From: Enterobacter cloacae
GTDB taxonomy: Bacteria; Pseudomonadota; Gammaproteobacteria; Enterobacterales; Enterobacteriaceae
Length of the DNA stretch: 64,000 nucleotides
NCBI GenBank assembly: GCA_014169315.1
Contig: AP022133.1
Coordinates: forward strand, 2,976,001 to 3,040,000
Direction of reading: 5' to 3'
Shown: piece by piece, positions 49,702 through 62,145 of the stretch
How the letters are laid out: every line of letters starts with the position of its first letter
How positions within the stretch are numbered: position 1 is the stretch's first letter
Made by a program: the position numbers and the translations under genes
Notes under the pieces: generated by a model
The model's database searches: none
Seen by the model: only the letters and a program-made list of their open reading frames with translations
Told to the model about the DNA's origin: nothing

Positions 49702-50393
49702 TGGAGAATATCTGGTGGTCGCTGCCGTTAACCCTGGTGGTGTTCTTCGCCGCGCGTAAACTTGCCGTACGTTTCAGAATGCCATTGCTCAACCCTCTGC
49801 TGGTGGCGATGGTGGTGATCATTCCTTTCCTGCTTCTCACCGGCATTCCTTACGAACGCTACTTTGCCGGGAGCAAGATTTTAAACGATCTGCTGCAGCC
49901 TGCCGTTGTGGCGCTCGCCTTTCCTTTATATGAACAGTTGCACCAGATCCGTGCCCGCTGGAAGTCCATCATTACTATCTGTTTTGTGGGGAGTCTGGTG
50001 GCGATGATTACCGGAACGTCGGTCGCACTGTTGATGGGAGCCTCTCCGCAGATTGCTGCCTCTATTCTGCCAAAATCCGTCACCACGCCAATCGCGATGG
50101 CGGTGGGCGGCAGCATCGGCGGTATACCGGCCATCAGCGCCGTATGCGTAATTTTCGTGGGTATTCTTGGTGCGGTATTTGGCCATACCCTGTTGAATGC
50201 TATGCGCATTCATACCAAAGCCGCGCGTGGTCTGGCGATGGGGACGGCTTCACACGCCCTGGGTACCGCACGTTGCGCTGAGCTGGATTATCAGGAAGGG
50301 GCATTCAGCTCGCTGGCACTGGTCATCTGTGGGATCATGACCTCTCTGATCGCGCCGTTCCTGTTCCCGATCATTCTGGCAGTTGTGGGCTAA
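49698..50393 (+). CDS. yohK: LrgB-family membrane protein YohK
   Basis: 231 residues with about six membrane segments. The family hallmarks are [40 protein letters not shown] and [18 protein letters not shown]. It is translated with yohJ. Homologues have been linked to murein hydrolase control and, in plants and E. coli, to glycolate/lactate-type transport. Confidence 0.94.
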   Translation: MMENIWWSLPLTLVVFFAARKLAVRFRMPLLNPLLVAMVVIIPFLLLTGIPYERYFAGSKILNDLLQPAVVALAFPLYEQLHQIRARWKSIITICFVGSLVAMITGTSVALLMGASPQIAASILPKSVTTPIAMAVGGSIGGIPAISAVCVIFVGILGAVFGHTLLNAMRIHTKAARGLAMGTASHALGTARCAELDYQEGAFSSLALVICGIMTSLIAPFLFPIILAVVG

Positions 50394-50463
50394 AATTTGC
50401 GATACGTCGCGCAAATTTCATTTTGTTTTCATAAGTTGCATAAGTAATGAGAAGTGGATCACA
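50393..50463 (+). promoter_or_regulatory. cdd control region: long palindrome and CRP-type site
   Basis: AAATTTGCG (50393-50401) and CGCAAATTT (50410-50418) form a perfect 9-bp inverted repeat with an 8-base spacer. TGAGA-AGTGGA-TCACA (50448-50463) matches the CRP core at nine of ten positions. In E. coli cdd is governed by CRP and CytR binding to such sites, and the arrangement is conserved. Confidence 0.7.
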
Positions 50464-50522
50464 TATAAAGCCGTAATGGCTCCGTACACTACCGATCCAT
50501 TAACCTTTATGAGGCAAACGCC

Positions 50523-51407
<885 letters not shown>

Positions 51408-51414
51408 TCCTTCC

Positions 51415-51434
51415 GGCGGGCAGGAATGCCCGCC
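51415..51434 (+). terminator. Hairpin after cdd
   Basis: GGCGGGCA (51415-51422) and TGCCCGCC (51427-51434) pair perfectly around GGAA. No T tract follows, so the terminating function is uncertain. Confidence 0.4.
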
Positions 51435-51497
51435 AGTGTGATGAAAAACCCCTCAGTTGATTCGCTGTTTCTTGCGCTAACCATGCGGGTAAAGTAG

Positions 51498-52254
<757 letters not shown>

Positions 52255-52357
52255 CCCCGCTTTTATACTTTCTTTACGTCGGGCATCACTCTTTTTATCC
52301 GCCCTTTACTCTCGCCCTTTTAAGCTGAGTTCATTGCCGCTACGGCTTCATTGAAGA

Positions 52358-53764
52358 ATGACTATGAACTCAATAATGAATGCTTTTTTCCTGAAAAATA
52401 TCCGCCCGTATTTTAACTTCCCGGGATTATCGCTCCCGACCGCCCTCAATTCAGGCCTGTATCTCGATGAGAAAATTGCAGCCATGAAACAGAATTTGTC
52501 AGCGGAAGTGACGGATTATCTGGCACGTTATCCGCAGACTAAACACATTGACGTTTACCTGAACGACATCAATGGCATTATGCGTGGCAAACGGCTCTCA
52601 GTGGAAAGCATGCTGAATCTTGAGAAAGGCTGCTATTTTCCCCTTTCGGTCTACTCGATGGATCAAAAAGGAAAGATTGCCGCATCACTTCATGATGAGC
52701 CAGACCGGCTTTGCGTACCCGTTCCCGGTTCCCTGTGCCCTTCGCCCCAGGCTCCTGAGCATAACGCGCAGATCCTGTTGACCATGAATGACAGCGATGG
52801 AAAATCCTGTCCGCTTGAGCCACGCGTGATATTGCAAAACGTCCTTGCTCGCTTCCACCAGCATGGGCTTTTCCCGGTGATTGCACCAGAGATTGAGTTC
52901 TATCTGACGGGGTCAGATTCTCAGGATCCGCAGAATCAGGGTTGCTTTCATATGGATACGTCAACGGCGCACGCGGCATTGTTTGACGAACTGGAGCAGC
53001 TGGCGCAACACCAGCACATTCCACTGACCGGGATCGTGGCAGAAGCCGAACCCGGTCAGTACGAGTTGAACCTGAAGCACAGCCATCGGGTTATTGAGGT
53101 ATGCGATAACGTACTGGCTCTGCGGCGCTTAACCCGATACGTTGCAGAGAAACACGGGCTCCAGGCCAGCTTTATGGCCAAACCCTTCAGCCTTCAGTCC
53201 GGCAGCGGTCTGCATTTCCATTTCAGCCTGAATAATATTCACGGCGAAAACATGTTCGCCTCACCGGTGGATGAGCTCAATAGCATGATGCGCCTGTGTA
53301 TCGCGGGCCAGCTGGCACTGATGCCCGCGTCCGTCGCCATTCTGGCGCCGGGTGTTAACGCTTTCCGCCGCCTGCGTAAAAACCTCAATGAGCCACTATT
53401 TAACTCCTGGGGCTATAACACCCGCTCCGCCGCGCTGCGTATTCCCTGCTCGGATGAGAACAACCGTCGTATTGAGTATCGTCTGGCGGGTGCGGATGCC
53501 AACCCGTATCTGGTGGTCGCCACAATCCTCACGGGCATGTTGTATGGTCTGGAAAATTTCGATGAGGATGATTTACCTGAACCGCAACAGGATGAACCTG
53601 TATTGCCGCTGTTCCAGCAGCAGGCCATTGAGGTATTTTCCCGCAACCAATATCTCACCGACAGCCTTGGCGAAGCCTTTTCCCAACAGTGGGTTGCCTG
53701 CAAGCTCTCAGAGCTGGACTGGTTTGAAAGTATCGTCACCGAACAAGAATCCGCGCTGACGTGA
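52358..53764 (+). CDS. Glutamine synthetase family protein, PuuA-like
   Basis: 468 residues resembling gamma-glutamylputrescine synthetase. The beta-grasp part includes VYLNDINGIMRGKRLSVESM; ATP/metal motifs are APEIEFYL, GSGLHFHFSLNNIHGENMF, and the arginine region EYRLAGADANPYLVVATIL. Three candidate ATGs (52358, 52364, 52376) leave the exact start open. Family members ligate glutamate to amines, and the diamine made by dat-ddc 34 kb away could be a substrate, but that is only a guess. No puu genes are next to it. Confidence 0.82.
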   Translation: MTMNSIMNAFFLKNIRPYFNFPGLSLPTALNSGLYLDEKIAAMKQNLSAEVTDYLARYPQTKHIDVYLNDINGIMRGKRLSVESMLNLEKGCYFPLSVYSMDQKGKIAASLHDEPDRLCVPVPGSLCPSPQAPEHNAQILLTMNDSDGKSCPLEPRVILQNVLARFHQHGLFPVIAPEIEFYLTGSDSQDPQNQGCFHMDTSTAHAALFDELEQLAQHQHIPLTGIVAEAEPGQYELNLKHSHRVIEVCDNVLALRRLTRYVAEKHGLQASFMAKPFSLQSGSGLHFHFSLNNIHGENMFASPVDELNSMMRLCIAGQLALMPASVAILAPGVNAFRRLRKNLNEPLFNSWGYNTRSAALRIPCSDENNRRIEYRLAGADANPYLVVATILTGMLYGLENFDEDDLPEPQQDEPVLPLFQQQAIEVFSRNQYLTDSLGEAFSQQWVACKLSELDWFESIVTEQESALT

Positions 53765-53775
53765 AAAACAAAAAA

Positions 53776-53794
53776 GCCCGCTCAATGAGCGGGC
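53776..53794 (-). terminator. Terminator of the mgl operon
   Basis: GCCCGCTC and GAGCGGGC pair with a 3-base loop; on the minus strand they are followed by TTTTTTGTTTTT. A classical factor-independent terminator 20 bases after mglC. Confidence 0.9.
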
Positions 53795-53813
53795 CTGGTC
53801 AGGCATGAAGCCA

Positions 53814-54824
53814 TTATTTCTTACGCGCGTATTTCAGTGAATCCAGGGCAACCGCGAAGATGATGATTGCGCCTTTGATGATGTACTGCCAGTACGGGTT
53901 CACACCGATGTAGGTCAGACCGTAGTTGATAACGGTGAAGATGATGACACCGGTTACCACGCCAAGCACGGTACCAACACCGCCGCTGAAGGAAACACCA
54001 CCTACCACACACGCAGCAATCGCATCCAGTTCGTACATAAAACCAAGGTTGTTGGTTGCAGAACCGATACGACCGGCTTCCAGCATCCCACCGAAGGCAT
54101 AGAACACGCCGGACAGGGCATAAATCATCAGCAGGTTCAGCGCAACGTTAACGCCAGACACTTTTGCCGCTTCCGGGTTACCACCGATAGCGAAGATATT
54201 TTTACCGAAGCGAGTTTTGTTCCACAGGATCCAGACGAAGGACACTGCAATCAACGCATAGAAGGTGATGTACGACAGGCGGAAACTGCCCAGCGCGATA
54301 AACCCTTGCGTGAAGGTCGAGAAGCCACTGTCAAACCCCGAGATTGGGGACGCACCGACGAAGTCGTAGTACAGGGAGTTGATACCGTAAACGATGATCA
54401 TCGTACCCAACGTGGTGATAAATGGCGTCACGTTCAGGTAAGCAATGATGATGCCGTTAATCAGACCAATTACCGCACCGATGACGCAGACAATCAGGAT
54501 CACCACGAAAATCGGCATGGTCGCCATTTCCGGGAACACTTTGTTGGCATTTTCCATCGACTGCAACATCGTTGCCGCGATAACCGCCGCCAGCCCCACC
54601 TGACGCCCCGCCGAAAGGTCAGTACCCTGGGTGACGATAAGACCCGCTACGCCCAGTGCGATGATAATACGCACGGAAGATTGGGTCAGAATGTTACTCA
54701 GGTTCAGCAGACTTAAGAACGTAGGATCCTGGAAAATAATGATGGCCAGTAACACTAAAAGAACAACGTAAATACCGCCTTCTTTCAGATAAGTGAGAAA
54801 ACTTTTTTTATTTAACGCACTCAT
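53814..54824 (-). CDS. mglC: Galactose/methyl-galactoside ABC permease MglC
   Basis: 336 residues with about ten membrane helices and the ribose/galactose permease signature GLTGGT-like ALGVAGLIVTQGTDLSAGRQ and GGVSFSGGVGTVLGVVTG. It forms the channel for D-galactose and methyl-beta-galactoside with MglA. It lies 15 bases after mglA. Confidence 0.96.
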   Translation of the reverse strand: MSALNKKSFLTYLKEGGIYVVLLVLLAIIIFQDPTFLSLLNLSNILTQSSVRIIIALGVAGLIVTQGTDLSAGRQVGLAAVIAATMLQSMENANKVFPEMATMPIFVVILIVCVIGAVIGLINGIIIAYLNVTPFITTLGTMIIVYGINSLYYDFVGASPISGFDSGFSTFTQGFIALGSFRLSYITFYALIAVSFVWILWNKTRFGKNIFAIGGNPEAAKVSGVNVALNLLMIYALSGVFYAFGGMLEAGRIGSATNNLGFMYELDAIAACVVGGVSFSGGVGTVLGVVTGVIIFTVINYGLTYIGVNPYWQYIIKGAIIIFAVALDSLKYARKK

Positions 54825-54839
54825 GAGGAGCCCCTGATC

Positions 54840-56360
54840 TTAAAGGTGCAAAGACGCAAGACGCAGAATTTCGTTTTGCGTTGTCGTTTTGGTGTCAACA
54901 ATACCGGCAACGAGACCATTGCTCATAACCAGAATACGATCTGTGATCCCTAACAATTCCGGCATTTCGGAAGAAATAATAATGATCCCTTTATTCTTTT
55001 TCGCCAGCTCAGCAATCAGCTGATAAATTTCAAATTTTGCACCCACATCAATACCACGGGTTGGTTCATCCAGCATCAGAATTTCAGGCTGAGTTAATAA
55101 CCAGCGACCGATAATGACTTTTTGCTGGTTTCCCCCCGAGAGCGAACCAATTTGTGTACGGTGGCCAGGCGTTTTCACGCGCATGGAGTCGATCACCCAT
55201 TGGGTATCGCTTTTCATACGAGAATTATCCAGCAGGCCGATTTTGTTTTTGTAGTTACGAATATTCGAAATTAACGAGTTAAAGTTAATATCGAGATAGG
55301 CATAAATACCGGTAGAGCGTCGCTCTTCCGTCACCAGCGCAAAACCGTGGTTAATGGCTTCGTTGGCATTGTGGTTATTAATTTTCTTACCGTGCAGTGT
55401 AATGGTCCCCTCGGCTTTTTCACGAATACCAAACAGGGTTTCCACGATATCGGTACGTTTGGCACCCACCAGCCCCGCAATCCCCAGAATTTCGCCTTTG
55501 TGCAAGTCGAAGGAGACGTCGCGAATCGATGGCTGACGCAGCGAGGTCAGGTTACGCACCTCAAGGATCACCTCACCCGGTTTGTTTTCACGATCCGGGA
55601 AACGCTGATTCAGCGAACGGCCAACCATCATGGCAATGATCTTGTCCATGTCCAGCCCTTCCAGAGGCTGAGTGGCAATCCACTGACCGTCACGCAGGAT
55701 GGTAATTTCATCACACAGCTGGAAGATCTCTTCCATCTTATGGGAGATATATACAATGCCGCAGCCGCGTTCTTTCAGTTTGCGAATAATGGTAAAAAGG
55801 TGGTTAACCTCTTTTTCCGTTAATGACGATGTCGGTTCGTCCATGATGACAATTTTCGCATCATAGGAGAACGCTTTCGCAATTTCGATCATCTGCATCT
55901 GGGAAACTGATAATGTCCCGACGCGAGCGCGTGGATCGATATCAATATCCAGTTCATCGAAAATTGCTTTGGTGTCACGATACATTTTATCTTGATCGAC
56001 AAAGACACCTTTGGTTGGGTAACGCCCCAGCCACATATTATCCATAACCGAGCGTTGCAGTACCAGGTTCAATTCCTGGTGAACCATTGAGATACCGTTT
56101 TCCAGTGCTTCTTTAGCTGAATGGAAATCGATCTCTTTCCCCTGAAAAAGAATGCTGCCAGAATCTTTTTGATAGATCCCAAAAAGACATTTTAATAATG
56201 TTGATTTACCCGCACCGTTTTCACCCATTAATGCATGAATAGAGTGGGGACGGACTTTTAAATTAACATTATCGAGTGCCTTAACACCGGGAAAAGACTT
56301 GTTGACACCGGTCATTTCCAACAAGTATTCACCGGACGACTGAGTAGTTGTGCTGACCAT
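54840..56360 (-). CDS. mglA: Galactose/methyl-galactoside ABC ATPase MglA
   Basis: 506 residues from the ATG at 56360, E. coli length; two fused ABC domains. The first has Walker A in [17 protein letters not shown]; the second has a degenerate loop ([16 protein letters not shown]) and the signature [16 protein letters not shown] with Walker [15 protein letters not shown]. Degeneracy of the second Walker A is normal for this carbohydrate uptake subfamily. Confidence 0.96.
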   Translation of the reverse strand: MVSTTTQSSGEYLLEMTGVNKSFPGVKALDNVNLKVRPHSIHALMGENGAGKSTLLKCLFGIYQKDSGSILFQGKEIDFHSAKEALENGISMVHQELNLVLQRSVMDNMWLGRYPTKGVFVDQDKMYRDTKAIFDELDIDIDPRARVGTLSVSQMQMIEIAKAFSYDAKIVIMDEPTSSLTEKEVNHLFTIIRKLKERGCGIVYISHKMEEIFQLCDEITILRDGQWIATQPLEGLDMDKIIAMMVGRSLNQRFPDRENKPGEVILEVRNLTSLRQPSIRDVSFDLHKGEILGIAGLVGAKRTDIVETLFGIREKAEGTITLHGKKINNHNANEAINHGFALVTEERRSTGIYAYLDINFNSLISNIRNYKNKIGLLDNSRMKSDTQWVIDSMRVKTPGHRTQIGSLSGGNQQKVIIGRWLLTQPEILMLDEPTRGIDVGAKFEIYQLIAELAKKNKGIIIISSEMPELLGITDRILVMSNGLVAGIVDTKTTTQNEILRLASLHL

Positions 56361-56398
56361 AATTATACCTTGTTGGCCTCGCATATCGCGTTATAAAA

Positions 56399-56418
56399 GG
56401 GCGCAACGAATTGCGCCC
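56399..56418 (-). terminator. Intercistronic hairpin mglB-mglA
   Basis: GGGCGCAA (56399-56406) and TTGCGCCC (56411-56418), loop CGAA, followed on the minus strand by CTTTTATAAC. Such attenuating hairpins explain why the binding protein is made in excess over MglAC. Confidence 0.7.
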
Positions 56419-56439
56419 AGTGAAGACATGACGACTAAC

Positions 56440-57439
56440 TTATTTGCCGATGAACTCAGCCAGGTTGGACTGGTCTACGCCCACGTAAGGTACGCGAACG
56501 ATTTTGTTGTCGATTTTCCAGTTGGTGCCATCAGCTGCACCTTTACCGTCGGCCAGGTTTTTCGCCAGATCGAAGGTCGCTTTCGCCTGGTTGTTGGCAT
56601 CGTTCAGCACGGTACCGGCCATTGCGCCAGACTTAACCAGAGCCAGCGCTTCTGGCAGAGCATCCACACCGAACACAGGAATGGAAGATTTGTTGTGTGC
56701 TTTCAGCGCTTCTACTGCACCCATTGCCATCGCATCGTTGTTGGCGATAACCACTTCGATTTTGTTAGCGTTCGGGCCAGACAGCCATGCGTCCATCTTA
56801 TCTTTCGCCTGAGCGGTATCCCACATTGCGGTATCTAACGCCAGTTGCTGGGTTTTCAGACCTTTGTCGTTCAGCTCTTTGATAACGTAAGTGGTACGTG
56901 CTTCAGCATCCGGGTGGGCCTGGTTCGCCTTTCAGCAGAACGAACTGAACCTGACCATCTTTGTTCAGGTCCCAGTTCGGGTTAGCCGCCCAGTGTTTAG
57001 CAATCAGATCGCCCTGGATAATACCGGACTCTTTGGAGTCGGTACCCACATAGTACGCTTTGTCGTAGCTATCCAGCGCTTTACGAGAAGGTTCTTTGTT
57101 GAAGAAGACGATTGGCACGTTCTGGCCACGCGCTTTCTCAATAACTGTGCCTGCTGCAGCCGGGTCAACCAGGTTGATGGCCAGCGCTTTCACGCCTTTT
57201 GCCAGCAGAACGTCAATCTGGTCGTTCTGTTTGGACTGGTCGTTCTGGGAGTCATTCATCAGCAGCTGAACGTCTGGCGCTGCTTTAGCGTCTTTCTCGA
57301 TAGCTTTACGCACAACAGACATGAAGTTGTCGTCGTATTTATAGATAGTCACGCCAATACGGGTATCCGCAGCGTGCGCTGCTGCACCAAAAAGCATACT
57401 TGCCATAACAGCAGACAGAGTCAACACCTTCTTATTCAT
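56440..57439 (-). pseudogene. mglB: D-galactose-binding periplasmic protein MglB, frameshifted
   Basis: The start, signal peptide ([15 protein letters not shown]) and first 175 or so residues are those of MglB, including [20 protein letters not shown]. The frame then ends in GEPGPPGC and a stop. One base less in the GGG run at 56916-56918 would restore [15 protein letters not shown], and the rest ([20 protein letters not shown] to the stop at 56440) is intact. The total length is exactly 332 codons, a stop and one extra base. If real, galactose import by Mgl and galactose chemotaxis through Trg are lost. A sequencing error is possible. Confidence 0.9.
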
Positions 57440-57653
57440 GGTATCTCCGGTTTTTTTATGCAGGGTAGTTCTTGTGAATAACGGTCGGCGGGCAGATGTT
57501 AATAAAACGTTACTGACAGCCGAAGTTCACTTATAAAATTTCTATCTTCCGTGTTCGGTAACGCTCCAGAAATGCGTTTTATTGGTTGTTTGCGGCACGT
57601 TGGCTATGATGAAAGTGATTAATCACCGTTACATAGCGTTTCAGTCCCTAAAA

Positions 57654-57722
57654 CGCTGACATCATAGTCAGCACCTTGTTAAGATACTGTGAATTTACTC
57701 ACAGATTGAAAACGGTTACATC
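57654..57722 (-). promoter_or_regulatory. mglBAC promoter with CRP site and GalR/GalS operator
   Basis: Reading the minus strand: TGTAACCGTTTTCA (about 57709-57722) resembles a GalR/GalS operator. TGTGA-GTAAAT-TCACA (57688-57703) is a perfect CRP core. The -10 TATGAT is at 57661-57666. The CRP centre is about 41.5 bases before the inferred start near 57654. The leader to mglB would be about 215 bases. Confidence 0.8.
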
Positions 57723-57733
57723 AAGCCAAGTAA

Positions 57734-58756
57734 TCAGTTAGTGATCGGAACCACAATTTGCCGAATAGATACGGAATGGCGACGCACTAAAGTCGGCATG
57801 AAACAGTGCGTTGCCCCCGGATCCAGCAGCCCTGCAGCCCCCTGTAACGCCAGCTCAGTCGCCAGTTTTGCCATGGATGCAATCGGGTAACGCACCGTCG
57901 TCAGCTGTGGGTCGGTGTAACGGGCAATCGGGATATCATCAAAGCCAATCAACGACAAATGCTGTGGCACAGCAATACCGTTATCTTTCAGTGCAGTAAG
58001 TGCTCCCGCCGCCATGCTGTCGTTATAGGCAAAGACCGCTGAAAGTTGCAGATTGCGGCCCAGTAACTCCACCATCGCGGCCTCACCGCCCTGCATGTCC
58101 GGTGTTCCGGTTCCCACCCAGCTTTCCGGCGGCACAATGCCGTGCTCTTTCAGCGCGTTTTGCCACCCTTCGCGGCGCATCTCGTCATCTTCAATATGGT
58201 GGCTGGAAGCAAGGAAACCGATGCGCTGATGACCATTGTTGATGAGCATTCGCGTCGCCATCATTGCACCGCTGACGTTATCCAGCCCGACGCAGCGGTG
58301 GGCGTAGCCAGGCACAATTCGGTTGATCAGCACCATACCCGGGATCTGCTCCATAAACCCGGCAAGCTCTTCATCGCTCAGTGCTTTTGAGTGGACAATC
58401 AAGGCATTACAACGCTGGCGGATCAGCACTTCGATAGCATGACGTTCTTTTTCAGCCTCATGGTAACTGTTGCCGATCAGCACATATTTCTGGTGCTGCT
58501 GGGCGACAACATCCACCGCTTTGACCAACGCACCGAAAAATGCATCCGAGACATCCATCACTACTACGCCAATGGTGTCACTGACCTGAGTCGCAAGCGC
58601 CTGCGCATTGGCATTAGGCCGGTATCCCAGTTGGGTGACAGCTTTCATTACGGTTTCACGGGTTTCAGGGCTGACCAGTGCGCTGTTGTTCAGCACACGG
58701 GAGACGGTAGCAACAGAAACACCCGCCTGACGGGCGACGTCACGAATGGTGATCAT
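57734..58756 (-). CDS. galS: LacI-family repressor GalS
   Basis: GalS is the galactose-responsive isorepressor controlling mgl and itself. It has 340 residues from the ATG at 58756; an earlier start would add three. The LacI helix-turn-helix is [20 protein letters not shown]; the effector domain has [19 protein letters not shown] and [19 protein letters not shown]. It is immediately upstream of the mgl operon and downstream of yeiB, as in E. coli. Confidence 0.95.
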   Translation of the reverse strand: MITIRDVARQAGVSVATVSRVLNNSALVSPETRETVMKAVTQLGYRPNANAQALATQVSDTIGVVVMDVSDAFFGALVKAVDVVAQQHQKYVLIGNSYHEAEKERHAIEVLIRQRCNALIVHSKALSDEELAGFMEQIPGMVLINRIVPGYAHRCVGLDNVSGAMMATRMLINNGHQRIGFLASSHHIEDDEMRREGWQNALKEHGIVPPESWVGTGTPDMQGGEAAMVELLGRNLQLSAVFAYNDSMAAGALTALKDNGIAVPQHLSLIGFDDIPIARYTDPQLTTVRYPIASMAKLATELALQGAAGLLDPGATHCFMPTLVRRHSVSIRQIVVPITN

Positions 58757-58911
58757 ATTCACCATCCTTCAAAGGATTGCAGCAACTCACAGACACCCCC
58801 TGTGTTTAGCAAGGAGGCTATTTTGGCAGCGAGAGAAAGGGGACTACGTGAAGAAGCTCACACGAATGAAAACGCTTACATCCGTTTTGTTAATGATTGT
58901 GATCCAGATCG

Positions 58912-60069
58912 TTATCTGGATGTATTAGTCAATGATACACCCGAAGCATGTGAGGTTAATTGCCGCCACCCCCACTCCAGTGGACCCTGGCGAAAATAGC
59001 GCAGCCAGATAACAGAAAATGCCACGTTAACAACCCAGACAGGAATAACAAACGCCAACAGCGTAAACCGGTCGAATTTCATAAACAGGCCAAATTGATA
59101 GAAAAGCGTGGTGCAAATCAGCGTCTGCAGAATGTAATTGCTTAATGCCATACGGCCAACGCAGGCGATGGCGCTCACCAGCCACAGGCGGCAGATCTGC
59201 GGCCAGAAGCCATAAATCAGCGCCGCGTAGCCAATGGTCTGGAATGGTGCGCTCAGTTCCCGGGGAGCCTGAAGCAGGAAAGCGCACCAGCGGTAGTTCC
59301 AGTGCAAATGCCACTGCAGCATAACCGCCGGAAGATTGATCAGTATGCCGAGCAGTAACAGCCCCGCCCCTACCAGACGGTAGTGGCGAAGACTGAATTC
59401 ACCTTTCAGCCAGCCGGTACGCATCAGCGACGCCCCCATCAGCATCATTCCCGCCAGCTGCCAGCCGTATTGTGCGCCCAGCGCAAGAAGGTTGTCCCCG
59501 AGCATATCCGCCCGGTTGCTGATGGCTTCAGTACCGCCTTTAAGCTTCCAGTACTGCTCATACTGGAGGTTGGCGGCATCCGGTATCCATGAGCGGTTCG
59601 TCGCCTCACCGGAAATCATCCCCAGCAATACCAGTACACCAACGCCCATGACATAGAGCATCACACCGGTGTTAAACAGGCTTTTCACACTGTGTGCATC
59701 GCGGATAAGCCGCCAGCAGATCAGCCCCACCAGACCATAGGCCAGCAGAATATCGCCATCCCAGAAGAGTAAACCGTGAATGAATCCGAAGATCACCAGC
59801 AGCGTCAGACGTGACTGGATCCAGCGCGTACCGCGCCTGAGCAGAAGCTGCAGACCCGCGCCAAACAGCAGTGCAAATAACGTAAGGAATTTCACCTGCG
59901 CGAGGAGATCGAGGATCGCCCATGTCCAGGCATCGCTACGGGTAATCTCACCATACCAGGCTGGGTTGAGATAGGCGGCCTTTGGCAAGCCAAAGGCGCA
60001 GATGTTAAGCAGCAGGATACCGAGAATGGCGACGCCGCGAACAAAATCGAGCGTGACGTTTCGCTCCAT
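58912..60069 (-). CDS. yeiB: DUF418 membrane protein YeiB
   Basis: 385 residues, the E. coli length, with about ten membrane segments. The start TLDFVRGVAILGILLLNI is typical, and the C-terminal DUF418 domain has WCAFLLQAPRELSAPFQTIG, LSNYILQTLICTTLFYQFGL and IWLRYFRQGPLEWGWRQLT. The function is unknown. It follows folE by 18 bases, so they are probably one operon. Confidence 0.93.
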   Translation of the reverse strand: MERNVTLDFVRGVAILGILLLNICAFGLPKAAYLNPAWYGEITRSDAWTWAILDLLAQVKFLTLFALLFGAGLQLLLRRGTRWIQSRLTLLVIFGFIHGLLFWDGDILLAYGLVGLICWRLIRDAHSVKSLFNTGVMLYVMGVGVLVLLGMISGEATNRSWIPDAANLQYEQYWKLKGGTEAISNRADMLGDNLLALGAQYGWQLAGMMLMGASLMRTGWLKGEFSLRHYRLVGAGLLLLGILINLPAVMLQWHLHWNYRWCAFLLQAPRELSAPFQTIGYAALIYGFWPQICRLWLVSAIACVGRMALSNYILQTLICTTLFYQFGLFMKFDRFTLLAFVIPVWVVNVAFSVIWLRYFRQGPLEWGWRQLTSHASGVSLTNTSR

Positions 60070-60087
60070 GTACCCTGCCCTGTCTGA

Positions 60088-60756
60088 TTAGTTGTGGTGA
60101 CGCACGGCGCGCAGGAACTCCTGGCGGGTGTTCTGGCTGGATTTAAACAGACCGCCCAGCGATGTCGTGGTGGTTGCACTGGTGGCATCACGGACGCCGC
60201 GCGCTTTCACGCAGTAGTGAACCGCGTCGATGGATACCGCCACGTTATTGGTGCCCAGCAGCGTTTGCAGCGCGGTCAGGATCTGCTGCGTCAGACGCTC
60301 CTGCACCTGAGGGCGCTGCGCGAAGAACTGCACAATGCGGTTGATCTTGGACAGACCAATCACCATATCTTTTGGAATATAAGCCACCGTCGCTTTGCCA
60401 TCGATGGTCACGAAGTGATGCTCACAGGTGCTGGTGAGTGTGATATCGCGTACCGTTACCATCTCATCAACCTTCATCTTATTTTCGATGACGGTGATTT
60501 TCGGGAAGTTGGCGTAATCAAGACCGGAGAAAATTTCGTCGACGTACATTTTGGCAATACGGTTCGGCGTCTCCATCAGACTGTCGTCGCTCAGATCGAG
60601 GTTCAGCAGTTGCATGATCTCGGTCATGTGCCCGGAAATCAGACGCTTACGTGTTTCATTATCCATTGCATGAACTGGCGGACGCAGTGGCGTTTCAAGG
60701 CCGCGCGCAACCAACGCTTCATGGACCAGGGCAGCTTCTTTACTGAGTGATGACAT
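60088..60756 (-). CDS. folE: GTP cyclohydrolase I FolE
   Basis: FolE converts GTP to dihydroneopterin triphosphate, the first step of folate synthesis. It has 222 residues from the ATG at 60756, the E. coli length. Zinc ligands are in [20 protein letters not shown] and [20 protein letters not shown]. First gene of folE-yeiB. Confidence 0.97.
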   Translation of the reverse strand: MSSLSKEAALVHEALVARGLETPLRPPVHAMDNETRKRLISGHMTEIMQLLNLDLSDDSLMETPNRIAKMYVDEIFSGLDYANFPKITVIENKMKVDEMVTVRDITLTSTCEHHFVTIDGKATVAYIPKDMVIGLSKINRIVQFFAQRPQVQERLTQQILTALQTLLGTNNVAVSIDAVHYCVKARGVRDATSATTTTSLGGLFKSSQNTRQEFLRAVRHHN

Positions 60757-60858
60757 TCTTTTCTCCTGCAGGTGTGGCGTCTTTCGCCCTCGTAGTGGCA
60801 AAAGTGTGCGTTCATTGTGCGTGAGGCGACGCACATAATCCAGTATTCACGACGATAA

Positions 60859-62007
60859 TTATTGCAATTGTTGTTGCCTTTCAGCCTGACGGTTCCACAC
60901 TAACGCACCGCCGACGAACAATGCCAGACCAGCCAACCCTAACGCTGGCTCCAGCTGATGCGTGAGCCAGGTCGACAGCGCCGAGGTCATCGGGCCAATC
61001 AGTTGCCCAATCGCATAGCCAGTGGTCAGAAGGCCTGCCATATAACGGGTATGATTCGGTGCAAGTTCCCGACCATACAGTAAAGAGAGCTGTACGGCGC
61101 ACAAAAAACCGCCCCCCACCAGCAGCCCACCAATCAGCAGGCCACCAATTCCAGGCAACAGCCAGGCTGCCAGCACACCGGTTCCCTGCAGCCACAGCAC
61201 GATAGCCAGCCTGCGGTTGGACGTTGAAGTGTGGCGCAAAACGATACTGAGTGCGATACCCACAACGGATGCAACACCGAATATCGGCCAGACAAACTGG
61301 GCAAACAGGCTGCCGGGGAACCGCACGGCTGCCATTTGTGATAAAAAGGTCGCCGGCAGGATATAACCAAACCCGGCCAGGCTATAGCTCCAGACCAGAC
61401 GTTTTAAATTCGTCGTCAGAACGAGAGGTTCCGGCGCGGTTCCAGGCCGATGAAGCTGACCCGCTCGAGGCAGATACCGCGCCACCAGTGCGACGAGCAC
61501 CAGCGCCAGCACGCCATAAATCTGCCATGCTGCCCCGGCTGACAGCGACTTCGCCTGAATACAGACGGCAAGCAACCCGCTCAGGGCGATACCCGCTCCC
61601 GGTCCGGCAAACACCGCGGCGCTGAGACCCGGTTTCCCCAGTTGCCCCAGACGTTCGTTGGTCCACGCGGCAATCAACACCATTGACCAACCGCTCATGC
61701 AGCCAATAGCAAAGCGCAGCAGACCGTGAACGATCGCATTATCTGCTGCGGCAGAAAGCAGCGTGAGCGCAACGGCACCAAAAATCCCCAGCCAGAGGCG
61801 TGTTTCAACGAAGCGGTGGGCGCGCATCGCATCCCATGCGCCTACCAGATACCCCAGATAGTTCATCGCCGCCACCAGACCCGCACTGGTGAGCGTGAGT
61901 TGTCCGGCGGTCATCATCAGCGGTACCTGGGGCGTAAAGGCAAAGCGCCCTATTCCCATTGCCACCACCAGAACCACAAATCCGCTGAATGCAATACGCA
62001 GCGCCAT
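60859..62007 (-). CDS. YbfB/YjiJ-family MFS transporter
   Basis: 382 residues with 12 membrane helices. The start FSGFVVLVVAMGIGRFAFTP is the hallmark of the YbfB/YjiJ group, followed by AAMNYLGYLVGAWDAM and FAIGCMSGWSMVLIAAWTNE. The substrate is unknown. It is not present at this position in E. coli K-12. It is divergent from yeiG. Confidence 0.88.
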   Translation of the reverse strand: MALRIAFSGFVVLVVAMGIGRFAFTPQVPLMMTAGQLTLTSAGLVAAMNYLGYLVGAWDAMRAHRFVETRLWLGIFGAVALTLLSAAADNAIVHGLLRFAIGCMSGWSMVLIAAWTNERLGQLGKPGLSAAVFAGPGAGIALSGLLAVCIQAKSLSAGAAWQIYGVLALVLVALVARYLPRAGQLHRPGTAPEPLVLTTNLKRLVWSYSLAGFGYILPATFLSQMAAVRFPGSLFAQFVWPIFGVASVVGIALSIVLRHTSTSNRRLAIVLWLQGTGVLAAWLLPGIGGLLIGGLLVGGGFLCAVQLSLLYGRELAPNHTRYMAGLLTTGYAIGQLIGPMTSALSTWLTHQLEPALGLAGLALFVGGALVWNRQAERQQQLQ

Positions 62008-62145
62008 GACCGCCCCAATTGTTAAAAATAAGTAAAATCATGATGCAGTATCTGACCGCCAGGCGGAAGTGAAAGTTACTCACAGGTCGATGAAAACTCT
62101 GTATTATGGATTTTATGAATAGCAATTCGCATTAAGGAGCCCTGC

